NCBI GenBank assembly: GCA_039000515.1
Contig: JBCFYV010001001.1
Span: 16,183,243 to 16,247,242 of the forward strand
Direction: 5' to 3'
DNA from: Timema cristinae
Lineage: Eukaryota; Arthropoda; Insecta; Phasmatodea; Timematidae
Length of the DNA: 64,000 nucleotides
The notes beneath the pieces are model-generated. The model did no database searches, was not told where the DNA came from, and worked only from the letters and a program-made list of their open reading frames with translations. Shown piece after piece: positions 50,127 through 59,747 of the stretch (positions are counted from its first letter, which is position 1; each line of letters starts with the position of its first letter). The position numbers were made by a program, and so were the translations under genes.

Positions 50127-50724
50127 CAGGGTGTTTTCGTGATGATAAGTCAACCTTTGAGGGATAATGGAGGAGAACAATATAAGCAAAGTGAGATAAG
50201 AAATGGTGGCCCGGAAATGCTTCAGTCAAAAGTTATAGGTGAAAACGCGGGGAAGTGGAATGGGAACACCTGTATTAGACTGGCGGTGTGGCCAGCGCGT
50301 TCACCAAATACCACCCAGATTGATTTTTTTCCCGAGGGGTCATCTTAAAAGTCTTGTCTACGAGACACCGTTACTCGATGAAGAAGACCCGCTGGCACAA
50401 ATCCTCGATGGTTGTGATGTCATCAGAGGTTCGCCAGGGATGTGATGCGACGCTGTCATGCCTGCATCGATGCCGAGGGACGTCATTTCGAACATCTCAT
50501 TTAAAATGTGTTCATCTTATCCTGGTATGGACATTGTCATCGTCGGTGATAAATTATGTGGTAATTAAAAACTATACAGGATGTTCCCATTCCACTTCCC
50601 CACGTTTTACACCTATAACTTTTGATTGAAACATTTCCGGGCCACCATTTCTTATCTCATTCTGCTTCTATTGTCCTCCTCCATTATCTCTCAAAGTTTG
50701 ACTTATCATCACGAAAACACCCTG
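50127..50724 (+). mobile_element. Composite TACAGG element with transposase remnant
   Basis: The left arm 50127-50273 starts CAGGGTGTTTTCGTGATGAT and ends GTGGAATGGGAACACCTGTA. The right arm (50573-50724) is its inverse, from TACAGGATGTTCCCATTCC to ATCACGAAAACACCCTG. TA precedes the left end. The arms match for nearly 150 bp. Each arm also begins and ends with TACAGGxTGTT-type sequence, so each looks like a small element of its own. Between them lies a transposase C-terminal remnant. Confidence 0.85.
50275..50491 (+). pseudogene. Mariner-like transposase C-terminal fragment
   Basis: WPARSPNTTQIDFF near 50290-50335 corresponds to the WPxRSPDLTPLDFFLWG motif that holds the third catalytic acid, here D, as in mariner-type (not Tc1-type) transposases. 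After a frameshift, GHLKSLVYETP and DEEDPLAQILDGCDVIR follow, and after another, HACIDAEGRHFEHLI with a stop near 50491. Only about the last 70-80 residues remain; the DNA-binding region and the first two catalytic acids are gone. Confidence 0.8.
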
Positions 50725-50744
50725 TTTATATAAAAATAGAACTA

Positions 50745-51115
50745 GTTAGAATTTTGGTAAGAAGAAAGTTTTATTTTTGCTGTTAACAATGACAACTCTT
50801 TTTTCTACCGGGTGCTACCTGCCAGTTAGGGCTAAACGCATATATACTAATTACGCTAATGTGTAAGAGATTAATAAGGTTGAATTAACAGGAAGTGTAC
50901 ACGCATTTTTATAGAGGAAGAGTGGACCACTATTTAGTAAAAAACCCTATTCTGTACACCCGGCCGGGATTCGAACCCCAATCTCAGAGTCATCTGCGGT
51001 CCAGTCTATTGAGAGAATGACGCTTTAGACCATTCGGCCACCAAAGCGAGTTTTATAGGTAATGATAATGGCAACTACAGATAACATGGCCTGACGTATG
51101 AATACTGAAATTAGA
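50745..51115 (-). mobile_element. MITE-D copy split by SINE-2
   Basis: Reverse strand: TTTTGGTAAGAAGAAAGTTT and GCTGTTAACAATGACAACT lie before the SINE. TAGGTAATGATAATGGCAAC, TACAGATAACATGGCCTGAC and GTATGAATACTGAAATTAGA lie after it. Confidence 0.7.
50797..51055 (-). mobile_element. SINE-2 copy nested in MITE-D
   Basis: Reverse strand: worn tail (CTACCGGGTGCTACCTGCCA, GTTAGGGCTAAACGC), body, box B CGGGATTCGAACCCC and head TTCGGCCACCAAAGCGAG. Confidence 0.87.
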
Positions 51116-51412
51116 TCTATTAGGAGAGTACGAAGTCCATCTTTTCAATTCGAAATGAAGTCGAATAATACAAGATATTCCCGAAACCGAATCGAAGTTA
51201 AAACAATTTTTTTATGTTTAGGGTTAGATAAAAATATTACTTTGCATAACTATGTAAATTTAGGTATTAAGTATAATTTTAAAATGCTATATTTCAACAT
51301 AATTAATATAATCCACTTTAAAATGATAACGTAAGGCGATTGGTCCTTTTCATTCGGCGTGGAAATGCAGAGTTATAGGAACAAACGTTATCTTCAAGAA
51401 TTTTTATTGTTT
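51116..51412. other. Unassigned AT-rich DNA
   Basis: A 78-codon plus frame (51098-51334), lysine- and isoleucine-rich, begins inside the MITE remnant and is not called. Confidence 0.4.
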
Positions 51413-51415
51413 TGC

Positions 51416-51575
51416 ATATTATTATTATTATTATTATTAGCACCACGACTTACTACCCATTCGGGTTATACGCACTTACGCTAATGTGTAATGGTAGGGT
51501 GATTGTGAGATGAAATGAAGGACCTACAGTTTAACGTGGAATCCGAACCACGGTGGAGGCCTGGCATTCCCCACA
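51416..51575 (-). mobile_element. SINE-1 copy, subfamily a, 5'-truncated
   Basis: Reverse strand: (TTA)n, tail CGACTTACTACCCATTCGGG, body to GGCATTCCCCACAT, then truncated. TTTTGCA on both sides (7 bp) may be the duplication. Confidence 0.9.
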
Positions 51576-51965
51576 TTTTTGCAATTTTCTTTTCGGAAAC
51601 GGTTTGTTCTTGAATAAAAGCATGTTGGCTAAGTTATACTTTTTATATACACACCTGTGTGTGTGTTTTGACTATAATTTTATTTAAGTTTCGTACATCC
51701 CAGAGGTTTAGAGACTTTTTTGGCTGGCAGATAAGATTTTCGTATCAAACATGACTAATTTTGACGGCCGTCAAAAAACGGCCCTAGAGGTCACGGACGA
51801 TCTCTGAGAATTGCCCGACAGATCGAGTCTAAGGTATGAAATACATGAGAAAGGAAGTATCCACGTGCCGATTCACTGCGCGCCATAGTAGTTATCGAGA
51901 TGTGTCACATTAATACCCGGGCGGATACATGCGCGCTGTCATCGCAAGGTCATCAGTACTCGTCA
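51576..51965. other. Unassigned DNA, GC-moderate
   Basis: 51760-51960 has moderate GC and several CpG, no open frame of note. Confidence 0.35.
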
Positions 51966-51967
51966 CT

Positions 51968-52255
51968 TCCGATGTAGGAGGTGAGTTAGGGGTCAAACAA
52001 TCATCAAGCTCAGGAAAAACTATAGTAGGATCGCCACTAAGGGGTCAATAAGTCATAAAATGCGCGCCGGACAGACTATATTAGGATCAACATTTAGGGG
52101 TCAATTAATATTCAAGCACAGGAAAAACAACTATAATAAAATCGCCATTTTAGAAGTTAATTAATCATAAAGCCCAGGAAAAAGAGATATTCTAGGATTG
52201 CAATGTAGGAGTTAATTAATCATAAAGTGCAGGCCAGACAAATAATAGTACTATC
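51968..52255. repeat. Degenerate minisatellite, about 58-bp unit, five copies
   Basis: Loose unit: GGGGTCAATTAATCATAAAG, then CxCAGGAAAAACxACTATA and TAGGATCGCCA. Phrases AGGGGTCAA, AGTTAATTAATCATAAAG and CAGGAAAAA recur at about this spacing. Divergence between units is high, so it is old. Confidence 0.75.
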
Positions 52256-52562
52256 GTCGACTCGTGGAGAAGTCCCTCAAAAGGAAACGGCAAGGATTGT
52301 TTGGTGGGTTTTTTTTACGTTGAATCCCTCTGGAAGTAATTTAATGTTTTTAAACATAGTTGGGGTTTTAGGTACTATGTATTTCATAAGACATCAATAA
52401 GTTATTATCCAAGACATCGAAGAGAAATGTAAAAAAAAATACATTCGGGGGCAAGCATGAAGAAGTTGCCGTTGGAACGAGCCTTAAAAATATCTATTTC
52501 TATGTATTCAACTATTTATCTCCAATTCATGTGATCTGTACAATTCACTTTAGAAAATTTGA
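52256..52562. other. Unassigned AT-rich DNA
   Basis: Nothing recognised. Confidence 0.4.
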
Positions 52563-52564
52563 CA

Positions 52565-52812
52565 GTTTTTTTTAGCAACGCATCTTACTACTCGTTCGGG
52601 TTGTACGCTTATGTACTAATTACACAAATAATTTTAGAAACTAGGAAGGTTATATTTAGAGTAAGTGTACACACATTTGAGTAAAAAGTGGAAAACATTT
52701 TGGAAAAAACCTCAGTACACCCGACCTAGATTCGAACCTGGATCGCCACATCATCGGCAGTCTCTAACACGAGAGTAGCGCGTTCAACCACACGGCAACC
52801 GAAGTGGGTCCT
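52565..52812 (-). mobile_element. SINE-2 copy, subfamily a
   Basis: Reverse strand: poly-T, tail CATCTTACTACTCGTTCGGG, body, box B AGATTCGAACCTG and head CACACGGCAACCGAAGTGGG. It ends where a MITE-D begins. Confidence 0.88.
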
Positions 52813-53000
52813 TTAGACAGTTACTAAAAGTATTTCATATATTTATACGTAAAGTCATGTGATGTGATCTACAACTGTCACTTTTTATAGAGAATGCAAA
52901 AAAACTATAAAATAACACTAATAATAAAGTCAAATATTATCAATGTTGAAAGCCAAAAAGTTTTTATTTTCTAAATGGTTCAGCCTACGTAAATGTAGAC
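52813..53000 (+). mobile_element. MITE-D copy
   Basis: GACAGTTACTAAAAGTATTT, CGTAAAGTCATGTGATGTGA, TCTACAACTGTCACTTTTTA, AATGTTGAAAGCCAAAAAG and the end AAATGGTTCAGCCTACG. The SINE-2 head and MITE-D left end abut, as also near 13.36 kb. Confidence 0.75.
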
Positions 53001-53089
53001 AGTTGTAATAAGAATAGAATAGCAATTCCTCGCCGTTTTATATTTAATACTTGATTTGCTCTTCGAAGGCTACGCCCCCAAGCGGTTTT

Positions 53090-53385
53090 CTTTACAAGTG
53101 GATGTAAACTAATATAATTCCAGAACCATTTTTTGACATGTCTTACTGTTTAACCACAAGAAACCCCCCAAAAAAATTCCGCACCGACTTAAAAGTTGCT
53201 CCGACATTTTGATTTTTTTTTTTCGGGGGTTAAACTTTTTTTTTAAACTTTTTGGAATTTTGCCGTCGGTTACATGCTAGAAGCTATAAGTTTGCCAAAT
53301 TTCAAGTTTCTATCTCATCTGGAAGTGGGTAAACAATGTCAGTGAGTGAGTCAGCCGTGTGGCTTTATAGTAGTATAATATTTAA
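53090..53385 (+). mobile_element. Dispersed repeat, 3' part, ending near GTCAGTGAGTGAGTCA
   Basis: Contains AAAAAATTCCGCACCGACTT, CCGTCGGTTACATGCTAGAA, TTTGCCAAATTTCAAGTTTC, then GTCAGTGAGTGAGTCAG and GGCTTTATAGTAGTATA. The plan (A/T-rich, AATTTCAxGTTTxTA phrase, short GTCA/GTGA run, TTTATAxTA end) matches the repeat at 32046, though the sequences differ. Confidence 0.5.
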
Positions 53386-54322
53386 TTTATTTTTTAGCAT
53401 AACCTTAAAGGTTACTTCTGCAGCGACCCGACTAAATCACTAAGGCCCTTCGTCCTCCGTGTAGAACAAAACCAGGCGATTAATATCTCTCAACCAATCA
53501 CCTAGGCCATTTGTGAAAGGTTAAGTTTCGAATTTAACGCATTTACTTTAGGTTTTCACTTCTGGGTGACAAAAATCAACAACGTAAAAGAAAGAACAAA
53601 CGACTAATGTAAACTTTGTTCTTGATGGTGAAGATCATCCCAATTTTGAACAACCCTTTTTTTCTTTTTTTCAAAATCCGGATGAACCCAAAATTGTTTC
53701 CAGGCTTTTTTACGAGCTTTTAAGTACATGTAGCCAACAGCTAGGTCCTTATCATACGATGACATTCTCGCGACTGATATAAAATAGGTTTCTTGTGCGG
53801 ACGAGAAACGGGGCAACATATAGTAAAGTGACCAGTTGCCCGCGATGTATCACGTCACGTTGATTTTCTCGGTGGACGACGGGCCTAACGTTCAAAATCA
53901 CACTGATTCAAATGTATTTTGAATCTTAATATGATGTGCTTAAATAAATTTAACCTGTACAGAGGGGAAAAATTTAATAACTTTGTCAAATTGAGCATTG
54001 ACAAATATGTATTTATAAAAAAAACTAAAGTTATGGAATAATTTGCCCCAAACCTAAAAAATAAATACTACATAATAAGTTGCATATAAACTGATATAAG
54101 TCTAATCCAAAAAAGGCTCTTTATATAGAAAATGACCAAACCTGTAAAATATAAACTGATATAACTTTTAAAAACAAACTTTAAAAAAGGGTGTGTGTAC
54201 TTATGTACGCGCGTGAGAAGTTATACTTCTTTGGCAGCATTAAATAATTTTATTTCTTTATTTTGTAAATATTAAATAACCAATAATAAATATTTAACAA
54301 TAATAATTTAATAATATTTGGG
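53386..54322. other. Unassigned DNA
   Basis: A 71-codon minus frame (53604-53819: ...SVARMSSYDKDLAVGYMYLK, ARKKAWKQFWVHPDFEKKK...) resembles the start of a nuclease-type transposase (Harbinger-like proteins often have a RxWVRxxxxxR or FWVHP segment near the start). KQFWVHPD is suggestive. Upstream the strand has no matching end. Treated as a possible Harbinger-type remnant only. Confidence 0.3.
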
Positions 54323-54324
54323 GG

Positions 54325-54586
54325 ACCTGGTGGTCTAGGGGTAAGGTGTCAGACTTCTGTGCTGGCGGCCGGGGTTCAATCCTCGGTCCCGGCACAGATT
54401 TATCTGATTTCCATACCCTTCCTACACCTCTGACAAGATATCTTGTGAATGTGTGGAATGCCATGCCACCACCGTGGTTCGGATTCCACGTTAAACTGTA
54501 GGTCCTTCATTTCATCTCACAATCACCCTACCATTACACATTAGCGTAAGTGCGTATAACCCGAACGGGTAGTAAGACGCGGTGCT

Positions 54587-54626
<40 letters not shown>

Positions 54627-54640
54627 TAATAATTAATAAT
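54325..54640 (+). mobile_element. SINE-1 copy, full length, subfamily a
   Basis: Complete head, box B, body without the subfamily b insert, and tail GTATAACCCGAACGGGTAGT. The (AAT)n end is about 50 bp. AATAATAT occurs at both flanks, but in AAT-rich sequence this is weak evidence for a duplication. Confidence 0.93.
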
Positions 54641-54978
54641 AATAATATGTAATCGCACTTGTATGAACTAAAACACGTGTTGTGAATGTAGAAACTAGAA
54701 ACATGTGGATAAATATTATATATATGAAAACAGTGATCAGAGGCGACGAGCGTACCAACATGCGCGACTAACAGAGGTTCTATTTCTATTTTGTTGGTAG
54801 CTTTTTTTTTTCGAGACTTAATGAGCGGTTTAGCTTCAACCTGTTACTTTTGTGTTACAGTGATGCGCGCGCATCTTAAAATTTCACTCTCATCATTTTT
54901 TCATAGCGCGCCTAAAGAAGTATAACTTCAAAAAGGAAAAGAACAAACCTAGAAAAAATAGACAATCTAATAAAAAAA
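54641..54978. other. Unassigned DNA
   Basis: The phrase GAAGTTATACTTCTTTGGCA at 54219 recurs inverted as AAGAAGTATAACTTCAAAAA at 54914. The arms bracket the SINE-1 and may be the ends of an older hairpin element (about 54180-54940). Confidence 0.4.
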
Positions 54979-54979
54979 A

Positions 54980-55236
54980 AAATTCCATTAGTACCGAGTC
55001 TTACTAATTGTTAAGTTTGTACGCATATGTACTAATTACGCTAATGAGTTAGGAAAAATGAAGGTTGAAGTTTAGAGGTAGTGTACCAGCATTTGCGTGG
55101 AGAGAGAGTGGAAAACTATTTAGGGAAAGACACCCTCAGTACACCCGACCGGGATTCAAACTCTGATCTCCCTGACATCGGCAGTCTAGTAAATTGCTAT
55201 AGTGACGCCTTAGACCATCCGGGCACCGAAGCAGGT
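54980..55236 (-). mobile_element. SINE-2 copy, subfamily a
   Basis: Reverse strand: tail GTCTTACTAATTGTTAAGTT, body CATTTGCGTGGAGAGAGAGT, box B CGGGATTCAAACTCTG and head CATCCGGGCACCGAAGCAGG. The 75-codon plus frame over it is not a gene. Confidence 0.88.
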
Positions 55237-55920
55237 AAAAAAAAATCATTCAATATAAACATTTCCTTCCAGCCACCGAGGTATACACTTACAATAATTA
55301 TATATTAAGCTCCTCGGGCAGTGCCGGAAATGGAACCTGGGTCTGCCCCACTGAGCTACTTGCTTATTTATTACAGTGGATGTGCGGTGAAATGTTTGCC
55401 AACTACCGGACAAACAAATGAACCTACGGGCTGGTCTCTCTCTTCTCTCTCTCTTCTGATAGTTACAAACATGCGCTTCCTGAACTGCGATTGTAAAGGT
55501 ACATTTAATGTGTTAAATTAAAACCACTTAAATTGGTAGCTCTAGTGGTATTGACTTTACCTACCCTGCGGTTGTTAAATCATGGCATCTCCGCAGGAAC
55601 TATTTTGAATGGCAAACGGAATAATTGAAAAAAATCTCCTTTCTAATAGCTCGCCATTGATCACACATAAAAAACAACCTCCCGCGCAAATTGCACCCTA
55701 GTAAGTTGCAAGCGGGACCTATAATAAATATCAATAGCGCTACCGTAAGTCAAATGATTGGCAATTAGGGTTGCGTTCCAAAAGGGGAAATTTCCAGCTA
55801 TATGTTTGTGCTACATCCTCCAGGTATAGCGTGGTCTGAGGTGCCCCAATTTAGAAATTCAATTAAACTGTTGATTGGATGAACTCGAAACGGCGACATG
55901 GGAAATTAAGGTTTTTTTTT
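55237..55920. other. Unassigned DNA
   Basis: A 66-codon plus frame (55321-55521) is unrecognised. CTCTCTCTTCTCTCTCTC occurs near 55438. Confidence 0.4.
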
Positions 55921-55924
55921 TTTT

Positions 55925-56170
55925 TTTGCGTATAGCCTGAACTGATAGTAATAATCGGTGCTAGAAAAATTATTCCCTTTTTTTTTCCTTTTTATATACA
56001 GCTCGTCCAGGCTATTCGAGGAAGGTAGAATTTGGAGTAAATGCACCCGCTTTTTGATGGGAGAGTGGAAATTTATTTTAGAAAAAAGAAACCACTCAAT
56101 ACATCCCGACCTCTCCATCCGCGGCAAAATAGACCCGAAGACGTTGACGCTTTAGCTCGCTGTCCACCGA
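55925..56170. mobile_element. Two SINE-2 pieces, head to tail in opposite orientation
   Basis: GCGTATAGCCTGAACTGATA and GTAATAATCGGTGCTAG (55927-55966) is a worn plus-strand tail. From about 56005 the reverse-strand body begins (GAGGAAGGTAGAATTTGGAG, AAATGCACCCGCTTTTTGAT) and runs to a worn head near 56165. Rearrangement or two overlapping insertions. Confidence 0.55.
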
Positions 56171-56358
56171 TGTTTGATGATAAAACTTTTTAAAGTCTGT
56201 GTGTGTTGATGAAGAGTGATTGGTCTTTATTAGTTTTAATGTTACTAGCTCACATATAGCTAACGGTTTATCTCTTTTACTACCCCTCCCCCCCCCCCCA
56301 CTCTTTCTTCAGCTTTCTGTCGCAAGAAATCCAGTCTATCGCGAGAGAACTTATAGGC

Positions 56359-57111
56359 CAGGGGTGTCCAACCTTCCCCCGGCTGAGGGCCACACTATTT
56401 CTTGGGGAGTTGGTCGTCGGGGTGCGGGGGGGTTCCATACATGAAGTTTTTAGGACCTTGTAGCCTACCCAAATATAATTTTAAAAAAAACCATGACTGA
56501 ATAATTATGGTTAAGGGGAGAAGTAGGGAACGCTAGTTAGGGTCAGTATTTTTGCAGTTTTTATATACAAACACATTTTTTTTTGGATCAAAGCAAACAA
56601 AATATTTCTCCAGTAGAAATATTGAGTTTAATTTTCTTCACCTGGTTATATCAATAGTTGTTGAATATCTGTCCAGAATATCCTGGAATTTAATGAACTT
56701 TTTCTCTTCATTTAAAAAGTTTCTCATCTAATGTTGTTTTGTTCTTGACAGATATTCAACAACTGTTGATATCAACCATGTGAAGAAAAATAAGCTCTAT
56801 GCTTCTACTGGAGCATTATTTTATTTACTCTGGCCAAAAAAAGTTTTGCTACAAAAACTGCAAAAACACTTACCTTTTGTAGCGCCCCCTACAATCCCCA
56901 CCATAACAAATAAATAACCCTACATCCATATATTATACAAGTTAAGGCCGGTACAAAACGGAACGCTAAGCTAAGATTTGCTCTGATAACTCATTAGAAA
57001 AATATCGACCCATACATACAACTAGAGCCTAAATTATAGTTCATTTCTGTAATTAAAATCGAACCCCTGTGAGGCCACATGTGGCCGGGGACCACGTGTT
57101 GGACATGGCTG
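56359..57111. mobile_element. hAT-like nonautonomous element
   Basis: Left end CAGGGGTGTCCAACCTTCCC and right end GTGTTGGACATGGCTG (inverse CAGCCATGTCCAACAC). GGCTGAGGGCCACACT near the left and GAGGCCACATGTGGCC near the right are family-like subterminal blocks. The 8-bp flanks do not match well. It contains a TTAA foldback MITE. Confidence 0.6.
56515..56902. mobile_element. TTAA foldback MITE, copy 3
   Basis: TTAA at 56511-56514 on the left; ATAA at 56903-56906 on the right, one base off. Left end GGGGAGAAGTAGGGAACG, right end TACAATCCCCACC. Arms contain GTATTTTTGCAG, CCAGTAGAAATATTGAG and the inverse; the centre has ATATCTGTCCAGAATATCC. Nested in the hAT-like element. Confidence 0.82.
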
Positions 57112-57140
57112 TCTCTGTCCGTGCGACCACCGAAGCGGGT

Positions 57141-58090
57141 ATTTCAAACTATTAAAAAGTACAAACTTACCGTGAATGGAACATGATACACGGTTGACAC
57201 TTGGCACACACAATCTCACCTTTCGGCCTGACTGACGAACATGCTTGAACGCGCACAACACCTCCAAAACACTTTCTTATCGAAGTGCGTTTTCTTGTCA
57301 GAGCCATTAAATCAAATATGATAAAAAAAATGAAAAGAAGAGGAATTGTAAATGCTCTATTAAATATTCAGCACGAAATACTTTCCCCCATCAACAAACA
57401 ACCTTACAACCTTAAAACAAGCTCAAACTGCCTGTTTTTACAAGGCAAGAGAGAAAATGAAGCTAAATCTGCTTAATCGAACCTTTAAACCGTGTACCAC
57501 ACATTTCACGAGTTTGAATATCAAAGTAACGCACGTAAACTGGTTTCCTCGTAGTGGAAAATTAAATGAACAGTAATGATTATCTTAACAAACAAAAAAA
57601 AAGAAAAGAAGAAACGGCCATCGTTAGTTTACCGCCTTGCAACACGAAGTTTCACGAAACGGATTCACTACAAGGAGAAAAGCGTATAAATGTGTATGCT
57701 ACTTTTTTTTTTTTAATGTTAGAGAAATTTTGCGTGGACTCCTTATAAAAGACTCCTCATTTGTTTTTTCAATTCAAATTATAAACTGGAATCCTTCAAG
57801 GACGCACACAGCTATTTAATAAAAGACGCCGTCGTGGCAAAGACAAGTTTCTACATCACCTGACATATGGGTAATTTAGCAGTCAGTCTTCAATGATGAG
57901 AGGTTAATACATTTAGCGAGATTTACAAAAAAAAAACTATGGTGAAAAGGCGACATCCTAGTAACACGTAGGACAACTAAGAAAGCCTATATTTAAGGAT
58001 TTTTATTATTACACCAAGATAAGTGATTAGTGAAAAGGTAAGGGTCGAAGTCAGACATTTCAAACTATTTTGGTCATATTGGCCACATTA
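57141..58090. other. Unassigned DNA
   Basis: Several 60-77 codon frames on both strands (57034-57267 minus, 57285-57476 plus, 57566-57819 plus) are unrecognised. A T-run is at 57702-57713. Confidence 0.4.
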
Positions 58091-58094
58091 TTTT

Positions 58095-58402
58095 TTTTAG
58101 TGTTTGCCACCATGGCTGTCCCTAGACATCTTTTGTCTTCTACTGAAAGTAGAGGATATACAACCGTATTTTGAGGTTTGGAGCACCATGAAGGTGTGGT
58201 TATTTCAGGCTGATAAGATTATGTGATATTGATGATGATGTGGTTCCAGTAGAAGTTGCTTGACCCTAATTAAGTATACCATACCGATCATAGGAACAAT
58301 TACTAGGATGATGTGCATATGGTGCCGCCAGGAATCGAACCAGGTACATCTAGAATAGTAGCCAGGAATGCCGATCACCAGACCTAGAGTTCAGCCATGG
58401 TC
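58095..58402 (-). mobile_element. tRNA-derived SINE, SINE-7 (single copy here)
   Basis: Reverse strand: head CTCTAGGTCTGGTGATCGGC (box-A-like) and CCTGGTTCGATTCCTGGCGG (box B), well spaced. The body beyond (about 200 bp, containing CACCTTCATGGTGCTCC) has no second copy in the window, so the 3' boundary is a guess. Confidence 0.5.
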
Positions 58403-58900
58403 AAATTGATAAATTAAAATAGTGAGGATGTCAAATCGAAAGAAAAGAAGTAAGCATCTTAAGTTAAAAAAAAAACTTTTTAAAATCACTTTTTTTTAAG
58501 GAAGAATATGAGTGTATACGAATTGTAATCTTACCCCTAATTTTTAATCCAGAAACATGAACAATTTTATTTGCAGCAATGCTGTGAGTGATCGGCTTTA
58601 AATCGTGTGTTAAAGTCATTTTGAAAATTGATGACAAAGGGTGTGCATAAAAGTGACTTCTTGATTGTTTCTTCTTTTTCATAAGAAAAAACCTCTGTCT
58701 ACACACTTGTGCTGCCAGACCTCGCACATAATATTTGATGCGAAAATTCAACAACCTCTTAGAGAATTGTTATTTGGAGAACTAAAAATTTTGTACAGCA
58801 ACATCACTTACTAAATTTACCCAAAGTAATGTTCAGTTTCCACATGTGATAATCTCCAATTGTGTAAATTCTTTAACGTTGATAAAAAGGTAGAATTGGG
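58403..58900. other. Unassigned DNA
   Basis: A 96-codon minus frame (58464-58754) is unrecognised and lysine/serine-rich. Confidence 0.4.
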
Positions 58901-58913
58901 CCGTATTGTATGT

Positions 58914-58958
58914 ATTATTATTAGTACCACGTCTTACTAACCGCTCGGGTTATACGCA
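58914..58958 (-). mobile_element. Tail-only SINE insertion, 45 bp
   Basis: Only the TTA-rich end and the shared tail (AGTACCACGTCTTACTAACC, GCTCGGGTTATACGCA). A perfect 13-bp duplication, CCGTATTGTATGT, flanks it at 58901-58913 and 58959-58971. The clearest of the three such insertions. Confidence 0.95.
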
Positions 58959-59167
58959 CCGTATTGTATGTTGGTACATCAAAAGATCCGTGGACAGCAC
59001 AAAATCATAAATCAAGCCAAATGCTGTCCGCAAGTTTGACATACCTAGTTTATGTAAACTGCAAAGGTTTTTTTATAACTATCTTCGAGTTAACCAATTT
59101 CATGAGCCCTGCCCGGATTTTGATGGCATGTTATCTTTGTTTCATTGATCCATCACATACAAGGCTC

Positions 59168-59455
59168 TTTATTATTAGCACCGCTCTTACTACCCGTTCG
59201 GTTATACGCACTTACGCTAACGTGTAATGGGTAGGGTGATTGTGAGATGAAATGGAGGACCTACAGTTTAACGTGAGATCCGAACCACGGTGGAGGCCTG
59301 GCATTCCCCACATTCACAAGTTGTGATTAATACACGTCTTGTCAGAGGTAAAGGAAGGGTTTGGTAATCAGATAAATCTGTGCCGGACCGAGGATTGAAC
59401 CTCGGGCCCCAGCACAGAAAATGTGACGTGTTACCCCTAGACCACCAGGTCACCT
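59168..59455 (-). mobile_element. SINE-1 copy, full length, subfamily b
   Basis: Reverse strand: TTATTATT end, tail CTCTTACTACCCGTTCGGTT, body with GTTGTGATTAATACACGTC, and head GTTACCCCTAGACCACCAGG. No clear target duplication. Confidence 0.93.
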
Positions 59456-59491
59456 CTACAATGCTCATAAGTACGCTACATAAAATGATCC

Positions 59492-59747
59492 TTTTTTTTA
59501 GTACCATATCTTACTATCTGTTCGGGTTAATACGCTTAAGTACTAATCACGCTCATGGTTTTAGGGATTAGGAAGGTTATATTTAGAGGAAGTGTACCCG
59601 CACTTGCGTGGAGAAATTGAGGAAAACCATTTTGTAAACAACTACCCTCAGTACACCTGACCAAGATTCGAACCTCGATCTCCCCGCCATCAGCAATATA
59701 GTATATTGCGAGAGTAACGCCTTAGACAATGCGGCCACCGAAGCGGG
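59492..59747 (-). mobile_element. SINE-2 copy, subfamily a
   Basis: Reverse strand: poly-T, tail TACTATCTGTTCGGGTTAAT, body, box B AAGATTCGAACCTCG, CTATTGCGAGAGTAACGCC-like anticodon side, and head GCGGCCACCGAAGCGGGT. Confidence 0.93.

Larger units (their letters stand above)
56320..57140 (-). mobile_element. SINE-2 5' part split by a hAT-like element
   Basis: CCAGTCTATCGCGAGAGAAC before the insertion (to 56358) and GTGCGACCACCGAAGCGGGT after it (to 57140) are consecutive parts of the SINE-2 head, reverse strand. The rest of this SINE is missing or unrecognisable. Confidence 0.6.
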
